A stretch of DNA of 64,000 bases from Terriglobia bacterium (GTDB taxonomy: Bacteria; Acidobacteriota; Terriglobia; Terriglobales; Acidobacteriaceae), in the NCBI GenBank assembly GCA_020073385.1, contig JAIQFH010000003.1:62001-126000 (forward strand). The letters are read 5' to 3'. Position numbers and translations under genes: made by a program. Shown piece by piece: positions 25,951 to 36,283 of this stretch. The notes beneath the pieces were generated by a model, which did not search any database, was not told the origin of the DNA, and saw only the letters and a program-made list of their open reading frames with translations. The first letter of the stretch is position 1; every line of letters begins with the position of its first letter.

Positions 25951-28900
25951 ATTCCAATACCTGCGGTTGTTGCAGCCTCCCTCCTTCGACCCCGCTGATT
26001 GTGTACAACCGGCCGGGACTCTCCGCGATTGCGTTTCGAACCGGAACCTATAGCACATTCCGGATGACGATGCTGCAAGAGATCGCACGCATGGGCACGT
26101 TGTCGAGCCTGCGCACGCGCAGCGACGACGACTATGCCATCACCCTGCTCGACATGTGGGCGACCATCGCCGACATCCTGACGTTCTATCAGGAGCGAAT
26201 CGCGAACGAGGGATTCCTACGGACAGCCCGGCTGCGTGACTCCGTGCTGCGCATGGCGCGAATGCTGGACTACCATCTTCGCCCCGGAGTAGCAGCTACC
26301 ACTTTGCTGGCATTCACCCTGGACAAGGATGCGGCGCTTGACCTCCCCGTTGGCTTGCGCGTGCAAAGCGTGCCCAAGGATTCAGAGCAGCCGCAGATCT
26401 TTGAGTCGCTCGAAGCAATCTCGGCCGACAGCCGGCTCAACCGCTTACGCATTCTCCCCGCGCCCATCGGTATCAACCCGCTGGCTCCGGGAAGAGTCTC
26501 AGCCATTCTGGCACCCGGGCTCGACGGGCTTGCGGCGGCTGCCGGCCTTTCTCCTAACACGCGCTTTCTGGTGTTCTCACTGTCGGAGATAGAGGAGCTT
26601 ATTGTCCGCAGCCTTCGTGTGGACGAGGATCGGCTGATTTTGACCTGGACGGGGCCCGTACAGCGGACGAACTGGAACATTCAGTCCACCGCATTCGTGA
26701 CCGCGCGCAGCTTCCGCATCTTCGGGTACAACACCCCCGATCACTACATGGAAGCGGAAGAGAACCCGGCCGGCTCATCCAATTTCATCTGGCACTTTCG
26801 CAGCCTCGCGACTAGCTACGGCTACAACGCCAGCGGTGGAGTGATTGAGCTCGATGCGAAATATGAGGGCATCGCCGCCGGGACTCAGTTGCTGATCTCC
26901 GAGCCCGGCGCCAACACGCTGGTCACAGTGACGGCGGTGAGCCAGAGTCAGGCGGCGTTCAAGTACTCCGGCGCGCCTGTTTCAGCCACCACACCCTTTC
27001 AGGACACAGTGACGCGGATCACCGTTTCCCCGGCTCCCGCAATCATCGACCGCCGCCTCGCCGTGATCCACGAACTGAAAGGCTCGCCCATCCGCTTCTG
27101 GGGTTATCGCCTGGGGGACGCAGTTTCCGAACCGACACTCTACGTTCCGGGGCGCCGTGTGGGCGCGCAAACGATAGAAGTGGGCAGGACCATTCAGAAC
27201 AACGCGTTCACTGCAGGATCTCGGTTGTCTCTTCCCTCAGTCAACGTGGGCCGCAGAGTGCTGCTGCAGGATGCGACGCAGGGACCGATCGCCGCCACCG
27301 TAACTGGCAGCAGTATTGTGGGAGTGGACGTCGATATTCAGGCGACGCCAGACGATCCCACGACCGCCTTCGAACTGGGCCTGGCGTCGGATGTATCCCA
27401 GTCGATCGCCGGCCTGGTTTCGGCGCCGGCTCCCAGTTTTTTCTCATTCACTGCGACTGCTCCCGAGATCAGCGTAACCATCGGCTCGCTTGCGCCCCGA
27501 ACCATCGCTCTGGGCGGTTCGTCCCCGATAGCAGCGAGCACGGTAGCCTTCAACCTTCAGCTCCACTTGCGCAACTCGCTTCCAATCGTTCCCGAGTTTG
27601 CCGGAAGCAAGGTGATTTTTGTTGGGGGCCGACTCTTGGTTTTGGCCGGAGTGCCCCACGCGGATGTGCAGATCGCACCGACTCTCAACGACGCTACTAC
27701 GGCGCTCGAACTTGGTTTTTCCGTAACCGATTCGCGCCGAGTGGTTGGACTCCTCTCGGCGGAGTTGTCGCCTCCCATCGCCCTTTCCAATCCCCTTCGG
27801 GAATTTTCGGTCGCGTTCGGTCCGGTAGGCCCGTTTATTGTAAGTGTAAGCGCTTCACCTTCCTCGATTCCTGCGGCCGGAGCCCTTCTGCGGGCGGCGC
27901 TTCGGGTGCTGGATCTTGGCCCAGCCTTTTCCACGCTGCGGGTGGTGACGCTGCCGACGCGGCTGCTGATTCTGCCTGGACTCCTCGGTTCCGATGTGCA
28001 GGATTATCTGGCGATAAGACTCCAACCCGAAGGGTCGTTCTCGCTCGATCCGGCGTCCGCGGTGCTGCTGGGCAACATCGCGCAGGCGAGCCACGGGGAA
28101 AGCGTCAAGGACGAGACCCTTGGCGACGGCGATCTTTCCAGCATCTTCCAGCAGTTTGAGCTGCAGAAGAAGCCTCTCACGTATGTGCCGTCCCCAGGAC
28201 CTTCCGGCGTGCAATCTACGCTGCGGGTTCTCGTCAACAGCGTGCTTTGGTCGGAATCGCCAACACTCTTTGGCCAGCTGCCCACCGCGCAGGTTTACAC
28301 CACTCGTCTTGCCGACGACGGCACCGTCTCCATTCGTTTCGGGGACGGCGTGAACGGCGCCCGCTTACCTTCCGGTCGTGGCAATGTCATCGCTGACTAT
28401 CGCAAGGGCTCGGGTCTCGCTGGACGAGTTACAGCCCTTTCGCTTCGGTCTCCACTCGATCTGCCCGTGGGTTTGAAATCCGTTACAAATCCGGCGAGCG
28501 CCACCGGAGGCGCCGATCCCGAAGCTCTGGAACAAGCCCGTCAGAATGCCCCGACTACCGTGCGTACCTTCGGCCGCGCCGTTTCCATCCAGGACTTCGA
28601 GGACATCGTCCGCTCCTCCGGCGAAGTCGCCAAAGCCCTGGCAACCTGGGTTTGGAACGGCGAGAAGCGCGTGATCCACCTCACCATCGCGGCCCAGGAA
28701 GGCGGACTCTTTACCGAGAGCGATCTCTCGCGGATTCACGCCAGCCTGAACGCGGAACGGGATCCCAATCACACCTTGCTGCTGGACAACTTCATTCAGG
28801 TCCCGATCGTGATTCGCGCGACGGTTCGAGTCAATGGCGCCTACATCGCCAAAAAGGTCGCAGACGACGCGCGCGCGAAACTGCTCGATGCGTTGTCCTT

Positions 28901-29195
28901 CGCAACACTGAACTTCGGCGAACCCGTGGCGCTAAGCGAAATTTACCACGTGCTCCAGGACCTGGCCGGCGTCGATTCCGTCGACATCGATGAGTTCCAG
29001 TTTAAGGATCAGACTGCGGCGTTTCTTGTCGGTCGCGGCGCCACGGCGGACCCGATCCAACGCACGCTGCGAATTTTCTCGGCGCGGCCAAACCCTGCGC
29101 CTCCTCCGCCGGCGGTGCTACCCGCGGAACTTGCTTTTGTGGAGACGCCGGCGGAAGACATTGTGATTCTCACCTCGGGCGGATTGCCCGAGTAG
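25947..29195 (+). CDS. Second gpJ-like baseplate wedge protein (Afp12-position, 1082 aa)
   Basis: Opens MNSNTCGCCSLPPSTPLIVYNRPGLSAIAFRTGTYSTFRMTMLQEI followed by DDDYAITLLDMWATIADILTFYQERIANEGFLRTARLRDSVLRMARMLDY, the same J-type block as its neighbour. A long central stretch (about 430-720) has repeated strand units ending in SIAGLVSA, RRVVGLLSA and similar, then VSIRFGDGVNGARLPSGRGNVIADYRKGSGLAG and EALEQARQNAPTTVRTFGRAVSIQDFEDIVRSSGEVAKA, typical of eCIS baseplate assembly proteins. It occupies the place of Afp12 after the shorter paralogue. A structural wedge subunit. Confidence 0.9.
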   Translation: MNSNTCGCCSLPPSTPLIVYNRPGLSAIAFRTGTYSTFRMTMLQEIARMGTLSSLRTRSDDDYAITLLDMWATIADILTFYQERIANEGFLRTARLRDSVLRMARMLDYHLRPGVAATTLLAFTLDKDAALDLPVGLRVQSVPKDSEQPQIFESLEAISADSRLNRLRILPAPIGINPLAPGRVSAILAPGLDGLAAAAGLSPNTRFLVFSLSEIEELIVRSLRVDEDRLILTWTGPVQRTNWNIQSTAFVTARSFRIFGYNTPDHYMEAEENPAGSSNFIWHFRSLATSYGYNASGGVIELDAKYEGIAAGTQLLISEPGANTLVTVTAVSQSQAAFKYSGAPVSATTPFQDTVTRITVSPAPAIIDRRLAVIHELKGSPIRFWGYRLGDAVSEPTLYVPGRRVGAQTIEVGRTIQNNAFTAGSRLSLPSVNVGRRVLLQDATQGPIAATVTGSSIVGVDVDIQATPDDPTTAFELGLASDVSQSIAGLVSAPAPSFFSFTATAPEISVTIGSLAPRTIALGGSSPIAASTVAFNLQLHLRNSLPIVPEFAGSKVIFVGGRLLVLAGVPHADVQIAPTLNDATTALELGFSVTDSRRVVGLLSAELSPPIALSNPLREFSVAFGPVGPFIVSVSASPSSIPAAGALLRAALRVLDLGPAFSTLRVVTLPTRLLILPGLLGSDVQDYLAIRLQPEGSFSLDPASAVLLGNIAQASHGESVKDETLGDGDLSSIFQQFELQKKPLTYVPSPGPSGVQSTLRVLVNSVLWSESPTLFGQLPTAQVYTTRLADDGTVSIRFGDGVNGARLPSGRGNVIADYRKGSGLAGRVTALSLRSPLDLPVGLKSVTNPASATGGADPEALEQARQNAPTTVRTFGRAVSIQDFEDIVRSSGEVAKALATWVWNGEKRVIHLTIAAQEGGLFTESDLSRIHASLNAERDPNHTLLLDNFIQVPIVIRATVRVNGAYIAKKVADDARAKLLDALSFATLNFGEPVALSEIYHVLQDLAGVDSVDIDEFQFKDQTAAFLVGRGATADPIQRTLRIFSARPNPAPPPPAVLPAELAFVETPAEDIVILTSGGLPE

Positions 29196-29204
29196 CAGGC
29201 AAAC

Positions 29205-31451
29205 ATGAGTGGCATTGGCGATCGCGACCGGCTCTTCAAACTGATGCCCGCGGTGTACCGCGAGCGTGACGAGCAAGAGGCCTTTCCGCTCCGCGACCTC
29301 CTGCGCCTTGTTACGGAACAGTCCGACATCCTCTATTCCGACGTCCAACTGCTGTGGGATAACTTCTTCATCGAAACCTGCGACCGCTGGGCCATCCCCT
29401 ACATCGGCGACCTGGTTAGCAACCGCCTGCTCAACGGCGCCCAGAATCTGAATGACCCGGATACCGCTCTTGAACTATTTCCCGATCTGGCGGGCCCCGA
29501 TCTGCGACCTCCGAACGCCATCCGCACCAGAGCGGACGTCGCCAAGACCATCTACTACCGCCGCCGCAAAGGCACGCTCCCGATGCTGGAAGAGTTGGCG
29601 AGAGACGTAACCGGCTGGCCCGCTCACGCGGTGGAATTCTTTGAACTGCTCATCTGGAGCCAGAATCTCAATCATCTCCGGCTCTTCAGCACGGGATGCC
29701 CTGATCTGCGCAACCCCGAGGCGGTAGACCGGCTCAACGGCGCGTTCGATTTCATGAGTCACACCGTCGATGTCCGCCAGCCGGTCCAGAGTGAGGGCTG
29801 GTACAACATCCCGAATATAGGTTTCTTTCTGTGGCGGCTCCGCGCATATCCGATGGACAACGTCGCGGCGCGGGTTGGCGGTTTGCCGTGGCAGTACTAT
29901 TTCAGTCCGCTTGGCAATCCCGCTCCTTTATTCTCCAGGCTTCGCGCGGAAGGCGACCCGGCCGGCCTGGCGACCGAACTCCACGTTCCCGGCCCAGTGC
30001 GTCCGGCCGCATTCTATAAAGACATTTCTCCTCTCCAGAGCATGGTGGCCCCGTTCCCGGACTTCACTGAGTTTTATGGACTGTTCGAACCCTTTCCGGC
30101 CAGCATCATGGTGCCCAATGCCAATGCCAGCTTTGTCGTGATCCGCGACGGTGTGCCTGTCCCGCCGGTGCAGGTGCGTTGCGAAAACCTGGAGAATTGG
30201 GCGCAACCTACAGGAAACATTGTCGGCATCGACGTGCAGCGCGGACGGATGGCATTCGGCACCACCTTCGTTCCCGTGAACGGAGTCGATGTGTTCGATC
30301 ACTACGGCTTCAGCGCCGATCTTGGCGGAGGCCCTTACCAACGAGGGAAGTGGCTGGTCGGCGATGCGATCACCGCAGTTCGCATGACGGTGCGCGAGAA
30401 CGGCGTCGCCCCCGATTTTCCAACCCTGAACGCAGCCATCGCCGCGTGGGTCGCTGCGGGCCGGCCGAACACAGTCATCACCATCGAAGACAATCGCACT
30501 TACACGCTGGCCTCTCCGCTTTCGCTTGCCGACGATAACTTCCTCATCATCCAGGCCGACGATCGCAAGCGCCCTCACATCATCGCCGATGGCGGAGAAC
30601 TACAAGTCACCGGCGACCATCCCGGCTCTGAGCTGACTCTCTCCGGCCTGCTGTTTGAAGGAGCCGCTCACCTCGTCGGCGAGATACATCGGCTGCGGAT
30701 TCTGCACACCACCCTCGTCCCCGGTCGCGGACTCCAGGAAGATGGCGCTCCAACAACCCTTCTGCCGAGCATCACCGTTGAGCCCCTGAACGCGGCGGGC
30801 GCTCGCATCAACGCCGCCTTCAGACTGCAAATTGCCTTCAGCATCACCGGGCCGCTGCGCGTACCGAACCAGTCGGATAGCCTCACAGTTCTGGATTCGA
30901 TCGTCGATGGACTCGGCGGCGCTGCCCTCGCCGATACCGGCACCGTCAACCAGCCGGGACCGCCTGTCAGCTTGGAACGCGTCACCATCCTGGGAAGCTC
31001 GTTCATGCGGCAAATCGTGCTCGCGACCGAAGTGATCTTTACCGGCCAGGTTATCGCAGAGCAGCGTCATGCGGGCTGTGTTCGATTCAGTTTCGTGCCT
31101 GCGAATTCGATTACTCCGCAGCGTTATCGTTGTCAGCCCGACCTGGCCATCCAGACGGCAATAGAGAAAGCGGAGAAAGTCGCTCCGCTCACTCTCGCCC
31201 AGCGCGCCGCCGTCACAGCGCAAGTTCAGGCCCGGGTCGTGCCGTCTTTTACTTCCATTCATTATGGCGATCCCGGCTACGTCCAGCTTCGCCTGGGATG
31301 CCCGATCGAAATCCGCACCGGCGCCGACGATGGCTCGGAGATGGGTGTCTTTTGCCACCTGAAACAGCCACAACGCGAGACTAACCTGCGCATTCGGCTT
31401 GAAGAATATCTTCCCTTCGGATTGAACCCCGGGGTGATCTATGTCACATGA
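29205..31451 (+). CDS. Phage tail protein I-like baseplate protein with beta-helix-like C-terminus
   Basis: 748 residues. The first 200 match the eCIS tail-protein (gpI-like) family: DRDRLFKLMPAVYRERDEQEAFPLRDLLRLVTEQSDILYSDVQLLWDNFFIETCDRWAIPYIGDLV, and RTRADVAKTIYYRRRKGTLPMLEELARDVTGW. After residue 400 the sequence becomes a repeated strand pattern with pectate-lyase-like rungs (NTVITIEDNRTYTLASPLSL, LIIQADDRKRPHIIADGG, LTLSGLLFEG). gpI joins wedges to fibres, so the C-terminus may be the fibre dock. ATG 29205 is 9 bp after the gpJ stop. Confidence 0.88.
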   Translation: MSGIGDRDRLFKLMPAVYRERDEQEAFPLRDLLRLVTEQSDILYSDVQLLWDNFFIETCDRWAIPYIGDLVSNRLLNGAQNLNDPDTALELFPDLAGPDLRPPNAIRTRADVAKTIYYRRRKGTLPMLEELARDVTGWPAHAVEFFELLIWSQNLNHLRLFSTGCPDLRNPEAVDRLNGAFDFMSHTVDVRQPVQSEGWYNIPNIGFFLWRLRAYPMDNVAARVGGLPWQYYFSPLGNPAPLFSRLRAEGDPAGLATELHVPGPVRPAAFYKDISPLQSMVAPFPDFTEFYGLFEPFPASIMVPNANASFVVIRDGVPVPPVQVRCENLENWAQPTGNIVGIDVQRGRMAFGTTFVPVNGVDVFDHYGFSADLGGGPYQRGKWLVGDAITAVRMTVRENGVAPDFPTLNAAIAAWVAAGRPNTVITIEDNRTYTLASPLSLADDNFLIIQADDRKRPHIIADGGELQVTGDHPGSELTLSGLLFEGAAHLVGEIHRLRILHTTLVPGRGLQEDGAPTTLLPSITVEPLNAAGARINAAFRLQIAFSITGPLRVPNQSDSLTVLDSIVDGLGGAALADTGTVNQPGPPVSLERVTILGSSFMRQIVLATEVIFTGQVIAEQRHAGCVRFSFVPANSITPQRYRCQPDLAIQTAIEKAEKVAPLTLAQRAAVTAQVQARVVPSFTSIHYGDPGYVQLRLGCPIEIRTGADDGSEMGVFCHLKQPQRETNLRIRLEEYLPFGLNPGVIYVT

Positions 31452-31466
31452 GCAAGGAGGCCGGCC

Positions 31467-34400
31467 GTGAGCGGCGACTACACGAGATTCACTTTCAAGC
31501 CGAAGAAGGACTACTCCGCTGTCGTCAAGCAGCAGGGCCGCGTCGACCTGGACGCCGATTTCAACGAACTGATTGAGATCATGGACCGCCGCTGGCGCTC
31601 CGAAACCATCGACATCATCGGATGCTGCACCGTCCCCAATACGACTCCCGACGCTTTCCTGGTCACCCCCACCGTGTTGGGAGATTTTGATATCGGAATC
31701 GGTCGGATGTATGTGGATGGCATTCAGGTGGAAAACCACGGCCTGCTCCCCGACCATTACCTGCGACGACTGGGCGAACTCGAGGGCACGCTGCCTGTTT
31801 TGTATAGCGACCAGCCCTACTTACCTGCGCCGCTCCCCCCTGCTCTTGCCGCCGCTGCCGGTACGACTGATCTGGTTTACATCGATGTCTGGGAGCGCGA
31901 AGTCAATGTGCTCGAAGATCCGTCGATCCGTGAAATTGCACTCGGCGGCCCCGATACGGCAAATCGCATCCAGTCTGTCTGGCAGGTGCGCGTGCTGCAG
32001 GACGTGGGGGATCACAGTTGCGGAGACGGCATCGCTCTCTGGGATCAGACTGTAGCGCCATCGGCTGGACGGCTGACCACAACTGCCGTCGCGCCGCCCG
32101 CCGCGGATGATCCCTGCATCATCGCCCCCAGCGGCGGATATCGTGGTCTGGAAAACCGGCTCTACAGAGTAGAGATTCATAGCGTCGGAACCATCGGAGG
32201 CGGCGCGCCGGCAAAGTTCAAATGGTCGCGCAACAACGCCAGCGTCGCGTCCTCTGTCACAGCCATTCCGATTACAACCCAAATTACGGTGCAGCAGATC
32301 GGGCGCGACCGCGTCCTGCGCTTCGAGATTGGAAACTGGATCGAAATTACCGATGACTTCCGCGAGTTCCAGGGTCTGGCCGGACACATGGCGCAGATCA
32401 CCGCGATCGACGAAGCCAACCGTATTCTTACTTTCGCTCCCGCCATTCCGGGTGCTTTCAACTTCAATGCGGCGGACCCCTCTCGCCACACTCGCGTGAC
32501 GCGGTGGGATCAGACCCAAAACGTCGACGCGAATGGCTTGCTCGACGTGGTCGCGGGGCCGATCGATATTGAGGATGGAATCCGCGTGACCTTCACCCTC
32601 GACCCTGCCGGCGGCAATTTCAAGATCGCCGACTACTGGTGCTTCTCCGCCCGCACCGCCGACGGTTCCGTTGAGATTCTGCAGAATGCGCCGCCGCGCG
32701 GCATACTCCGCCATTTCTGCCGGCTGGCGTTCATTCACTGGGGCAATACGGTTGAGACCACCACCGTCAGCGATTGCCGCCATCATTGGCCCGCCGGGGA
32801 TTGCGATTGCTGCACAGTCACGGTCGGTGACGGCGTGGATAGTCATGGACAATTCACCGACATTCAACAGGCGATTGATGCTCTTGGAGACCGTGGCGGG
32901 CTGGTGTGCATCGGGCGCGGCTTCTACACGGTAAGGACGACGCTTCGCCTAAACAGCACGAAGCGAAACGTCATCATTCGCGGCATGGGACCCGCAACCC
33001 GGATTGCGTTCGTTCCAGAGGAAGGTTCTCCGCGCGTATTCATGGAGATCTTAGGCACCGATCACGTACGCCTGGAAGATGTCCTGGTCGTGGCATTCAA
33101 CGCGGATGCGCTGATTCGTATCACCGGGTCGCAGTTCTGCCGGGTTACCGACTGCATCCTGGTCAACGTGCCGGGGGAGCGCGAAGCTGGAACCGCCGCA
33201 CGCGCCATCGAGTTCATCGAGAATTGCAGCCACTGTGAGATTGTTCACAACGCGTTGATTGCGGCCAAACCTATCGCCTCCCTACGCGGGCGGATTTCCG
33301 AGCTGCTGGTCCGCGACAATCAGGCAATGGCTCTTGAAGTCTCTGTGTCCCTGCTGCAAGCCGAAGGCGCGGAGATTATTCACAACCAATTGCGCGGCCT
33401 GCCCAGGAACGCCTTCCCGAACGGCCCCGGCCTGACGCGCGATACCATCGATTCCTTTCAACGGGATATATCGAGCCTCTTTGCGGCGGCCACCAGTATC
33501 ATCGACTTTCAGGCGGCTGGAGTGTTAATCATCACCGGGAATCGCGTCGTCATCAGCGAGAATCAGATTCTGGCGCAGGTCGCGATTTTTGGATTTCTGT
33601 TCATCAACGTGCGCATCAGGCAGAACGATGTCCTGTCCTTGATTGGAGTACTGTCCATTCTCTCGGTGCTGATGAAGGTCGAGGACAATTTTGTGTTCGG
33701 CCTGCTGGCGTGCGTCATTCAAGCGGGAATCACTGCCATTGTCGACTGCACCTCTAACGAGTGGATCGGGTTGAGCGGAATCGTGTGGATGTCTCTCACC
33801 GAACTCCTGGCGGGCTTCGGAAAGTTGGTGGCCGGTGCTCTCGGCGCGGTGGGATTCGGAGGAAGCGGCACAGGGGTAGTGAACAACACATTCAAAGTTG
33901 GGACGAACGCGGCCGGCGAGCCGCGGGGCTTCGGCCTGGTGATCATGGCGAAAATCCACCGCAACGATTTTATAACCTTCTTCCGTGGGATCTATAAGAC
34001 GGACTCTGTACTGAGCGCCGACGTCTCCATCATCGACAACTCTTTCCTCCTATGCTCCCGCGCCGGAATCGAATTGGGAGGTGGAGGGCGCGGAGCGGAG
34101 CGGCTTGCAGTTTTTCTGCTGCGCATCCTCAGCCTCCGTCACTTGATTCAGGGCAACGCACTAACCGTCAGTGGCATAGGCATCATCACGTCCACTCCGC
34201 TCACCTTCATCGAACAAAACGACATTCAGTGCCAGTCGGTGGCCGTCGAGATCGACTCATTTGCCTGCACGGTGAAGAACAACTTTCTCTACGCGTATTC
34301 CACTGCACCCCTCGGCGGAGTCGGTCTTTTGAATCTGTTTAACGGCGCGCGCCAGGTCACGATCTCAGGCAACCAACTGGTGAACGCCCCCGGACACGGC

Positions 34401-35300
34401 ATCCTCTTCCGAGAGGATGTCTCCGGCGCGGCGGTTGATGACAATCTTATCCAGGTTGCCCGCTGTACCGGAATCGGATCGCTGAGCGAAGGGGTTCTCC
34501 TGCAGGAGTTGAGCATCTCTCGCAATCGGATTGAGGGATGTCTCGGTAATCTGCCGGACGCCGGTTCCTTCATTTCGGGAGCGGTCGCGATCGCGGACGT
34601 GGAAGACGTGCGCCTGATCGACAACGTTATAGCGGACAACCTGCCGGCCCGTCCCCAGAACGCTCCTGGCTTGTGGTTTGCCGTGTACTTCGGAAGTGTG
34701 GACGGACTTGAAATGCGCGGCAACCGCGTGAGCGACAACGCAACCGCGGCGGGGCTTGGCCTCTTCATCGGAGCGGCCTTGCTGCACACGACCGGCGCCG
34801 CGTGCGTTCAGGACAACGTGATTCGAGGAAACGGGGGAAGCGCGTTCGACTTGTTTGGCAACTTCAGTTCGCAAACCGGGCCCACGGATGTGATGGTCCA
34901 GGACAATGTTTTCTCGGCGGGTCCGAATCAGTTTTCGTATTTCGTGACCGTAGCGGGCGCCAATTCGCTGCTGTTTGGAGGGAACCAGTCTTTCCGCCCC
35001 GTGACACCGGGATTCACGGGCGGTCACGACGTATATCTTTTTGCCCAGCGCGCCAATGTCTGTGGCAATTCCATCGAGGCCAGCAGTGGGATCGGCCTTG
35101 CCGTCTGGGGCGATCGCTTGATCGTCAATGCAAACTCCGTGGAGAGTCCCGGACTGTTCGCTTTGCAGGCGAGCGCCTTTTTCGTGGGTGGGCCAATGCC
35201 CGTGGCTCTAATTCTCACGTCGAATCTCACCTCCGGCCTTTTCATCAGCGCTTCATCCGGAGGCGTGCTGAATCGTGTGGGCAATTTCCCCGCGCCGTAA
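31467..35300 (+). CDS. DUF6519-type N-terminus fused to right-handed beta-helix: probable tail fibre (1277 aa)
   Basis: GTG 31467 follows AAGGAGG. The first 110 residues (MSGDYTRFTFKPKKDYSAVVKQQGRVDLDADFNELIEIMDRRWRSE) match the eCIS-linked DUF6519 pattern, continuing to about 450 with QNVDANGLLDVVAG and EDGIRVTFTLDPAGGNFKIADYW. From about 470 to the end are many 20-25 residue rungs of a parallel beta-helix (HEQLRGL, NRVVISENQILAQ, NDVLSLIG, GNQLVNAPGHGILFREDV, DNVIADNLPAR), as in phage tailspikes and polysaccharide-binding fibres. It is the largest protein of the cluster and the best candidate for target recognition. Confidence 0.85.
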   Translation: MSGDYTRFTFKPKKDYSAVVKQQGRVDLDADFNELIEIMDRRWRSETIDIIGCCTVPNTTPDAFLVTPTVLGDFDIGIGRMYVDGIQVENHGLLPDHYLRRLGELEGTLPVLYSDQPYLPAPLPPALAAAAGTTDLVYIDVWEREVNVLEDPSIREIALGGPDTANRIQSVWQVRVLQDVGDHSCGDGIALWDQTVAPSAGRLTTTAVAPPAADDPCIIAPSGGYRGLENRLYRVEIHSVGTIGGGAPAKFKWSRNNASVASSVTAIPITTQITVQQIGRDRVLRFEIGNWIEITDDFREFQGLAGHMAQITAIDEANRILTFAPAIPGAFNFNAADPSRHTRVTRWDQTQNVDANGLLDVVAGPIDIEDGIRVTFTLDPAGGNFKIADYWCFSARTADGSVEILQNAPPRGILRHFCRLAFIHWGNTVETTTVSDCRHHWPAGDCDCCTVTVGDGVDSHGQFTDIQQAIDALGDRGGLVCIGRGFYTVRTTLRLNSTKRNVIIRGMGPATRIAFVPEEGSPRVFMEILGTDHVRLEDVLVVAFNADALIRITGSQFCRVTDCILVNVPGEREAGTAARAIEFIENCSHCEIVHNALIAAKPIASLRGRISELLVRDNQAMALEVSVSLLQAEGAEIIHNQLRGLPRNAFPNGPGLTRDTIDSFQRDISSLFAAATSIIDFQAAGVLIITGNRVVISENQILAQVAIFGFLFINVRIRQNDVLSLIGVLSILSVLMKVEDNFVFGLLACVIQAGITAIVDCTSNEWIGLSGIVWMSLTELLAGFGKLVAGALGAVGFGGSGTGVVNNTFKVGTNAAGEPRGFGLVIMAKIHRNDFITFFRGIYKTDSVLSADVSIIDNSFLLCSRAGIELGGGGRGAERLAVFLLRILSLRHLIQGNALTVSGIGIITSTPLTFIEQNDIQCQSVAVEIDSFACTVKNNFLYAYSTAPLGGVGLLNLFNGARQVTISGNQLVNAPGHGILFREDVSGAAVDDNLIQVARCTGIGSLSEGVLLQELSISRNRIEGCLGNLPDAGSFISGAVAIADVEDVRLIDNVIADNLPARPQNAPGLWFAVYFGSVDGLEMRGNRVSDNATAAGLGLFIGAALLHTTGAACVQDNVIRGNGGSAFDLFGNFSSQTGPTDVMVQDNVFSAGPNQFSYFVTVAGANSLLFGGNQSFRPVTPGFTGGHDVYLFAQRANVCGNSIEASSGIGLAVWGDRLIVNANSVESPGLFALQASAFFVGGPMPVALILTSNLTSGLFISASSGGVLNRVGNFPAP

Positions 35301-35320
35301 AATAAATAGAGGAGAACACC

Positions 35321-36283
35321 GTGCCATCACCTTGCGATCCGCCCAAATTCGACGAGCAGGACTGGAGTCAATTCGACTTCAGCCGCTGGCACCTCGATGG
35401 CCTTCAGCTTGATTCAGTCGCGCAGGCCATCGCCGACCTGACGCAGCGCCTCACCAATTCGCCGGAGTGGCAGAACAACGTGAAGGCCACTGTCGCCGAT
35501 CTTCAGGATGTGATGCTGAACGTTTATCAGGAAGACTCGGAGCGTCTCGAGGAAGAAAAGAGCACGGTAGGCAAGGCGTTCGATCAGCGCATGACAGCGG
35601 CAAAAGATAGGAGCGCCAACCTGGCCAAGACGATGGAAGCTGCCGGCGCTCCCCTGGTCATTCCGGGTAACGCAGGAACGTACCAGCTGGCGGTAAAGGT
35701 CACAGCCTCGGACGGTCACCTCGGCCTGTCAGGAATGATCGTACGTTTGCTGGATCCCCGGGATCGCAAAACACCTCTCTTTACTGCGGTCACCGATCCC
35801 GATGGGAATGCATTCTTTGCCGTTCCGGAACAGGGGGCAAAGGAATTCGACAATCAGCACATTGCCGCACAGGTTGTGACGCCAGGTGGCAAGGTTGTCC
35901 AGGAGACTGCCGATGCCGCATGCATTCGGCTTGGTCAGACCGAGACCCGGGTCTTCCAACTGGAGGATTCAAAGGACATTCAACCCAACAAGGCTGCGTC
36001 TCTTGAAGTTCGCGCCCGGCGCGAAATCGAAGTCCGGATCGCCGCCGCAAAAGTTGACGTCCTCAAGCAGGAGCGCGAATCGCGACTGCATACTCTTGAC
36101 TGCAGGCTTCAACAGAATCAGGCCATCATCGATTCTTTGCAGTCCTCAGGCATGCCGTCTGACAAGGCCGGGACTCCTTCATCGGGCCCGCAGGCGTCGA
36201 CATCGGAGTCCCCTTCACCGGAAACGCCGCCATCGCCGAAGGCTTCTTCTCGCACTCAAGGTAGGAGGCGGCGCAAATCCTGA
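35321..36283 (+). CDS. Last eCIS-operon protein: coiled coil plus transthyretin-like domain (320 aa)
   Basis: GTG 35321 after GAGGAG, 20 bp after the fibre gene. N-terminal 105 residues are helical and charged (ALTQRLTNSPEWQNNVKATVADL and EDSERLEEEKSTVGKAFDQR). Residues about 118-215 have the strand pattern of a carboxypeptidase-regulatory-like/transthyretin domain (TYQLAVKVTASDGHLGLSGMIVRLLDP, TDPDGNAFFAVPEQ, AAQVVTPGGKVV). A second coiled coil (ASLEVRARREIEVRIAAAKVDVLKQERE) and a Pro/Ser tail ending RRRRKS follow. No recognised family. Possibly a fibre adaptor; a scaffold is also possible. Confidence 0.7.
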   Translation: MPSPCDPPKFDEQDWSQFDFSRWHLDGLQLDSVAQAIADLTQRLTNSPEWQNNVKATVADLQDVMLNVYQEDSERLEEEKSTVGKAFDQRMTAAKDRSANLAKTMEAAGAPLVIPGNAGTYQLAVKVTASDGHLGLSGMIVRLLDPRDRKTPLFTAVTDPDGNAFFAVPEQGAKEFDNQHIAAQVVTPGGKVVQETADAACIRLGQTETRVFQLEDSKDIQPNKAASLEVRARREIEVRIAAAKVDVLKQERESRLHTLDCRLQQNQAIIDSLQSSGMPSDKAGTPSSGPQASTSESPSPETPPSPKASSRTQGRRRRKS

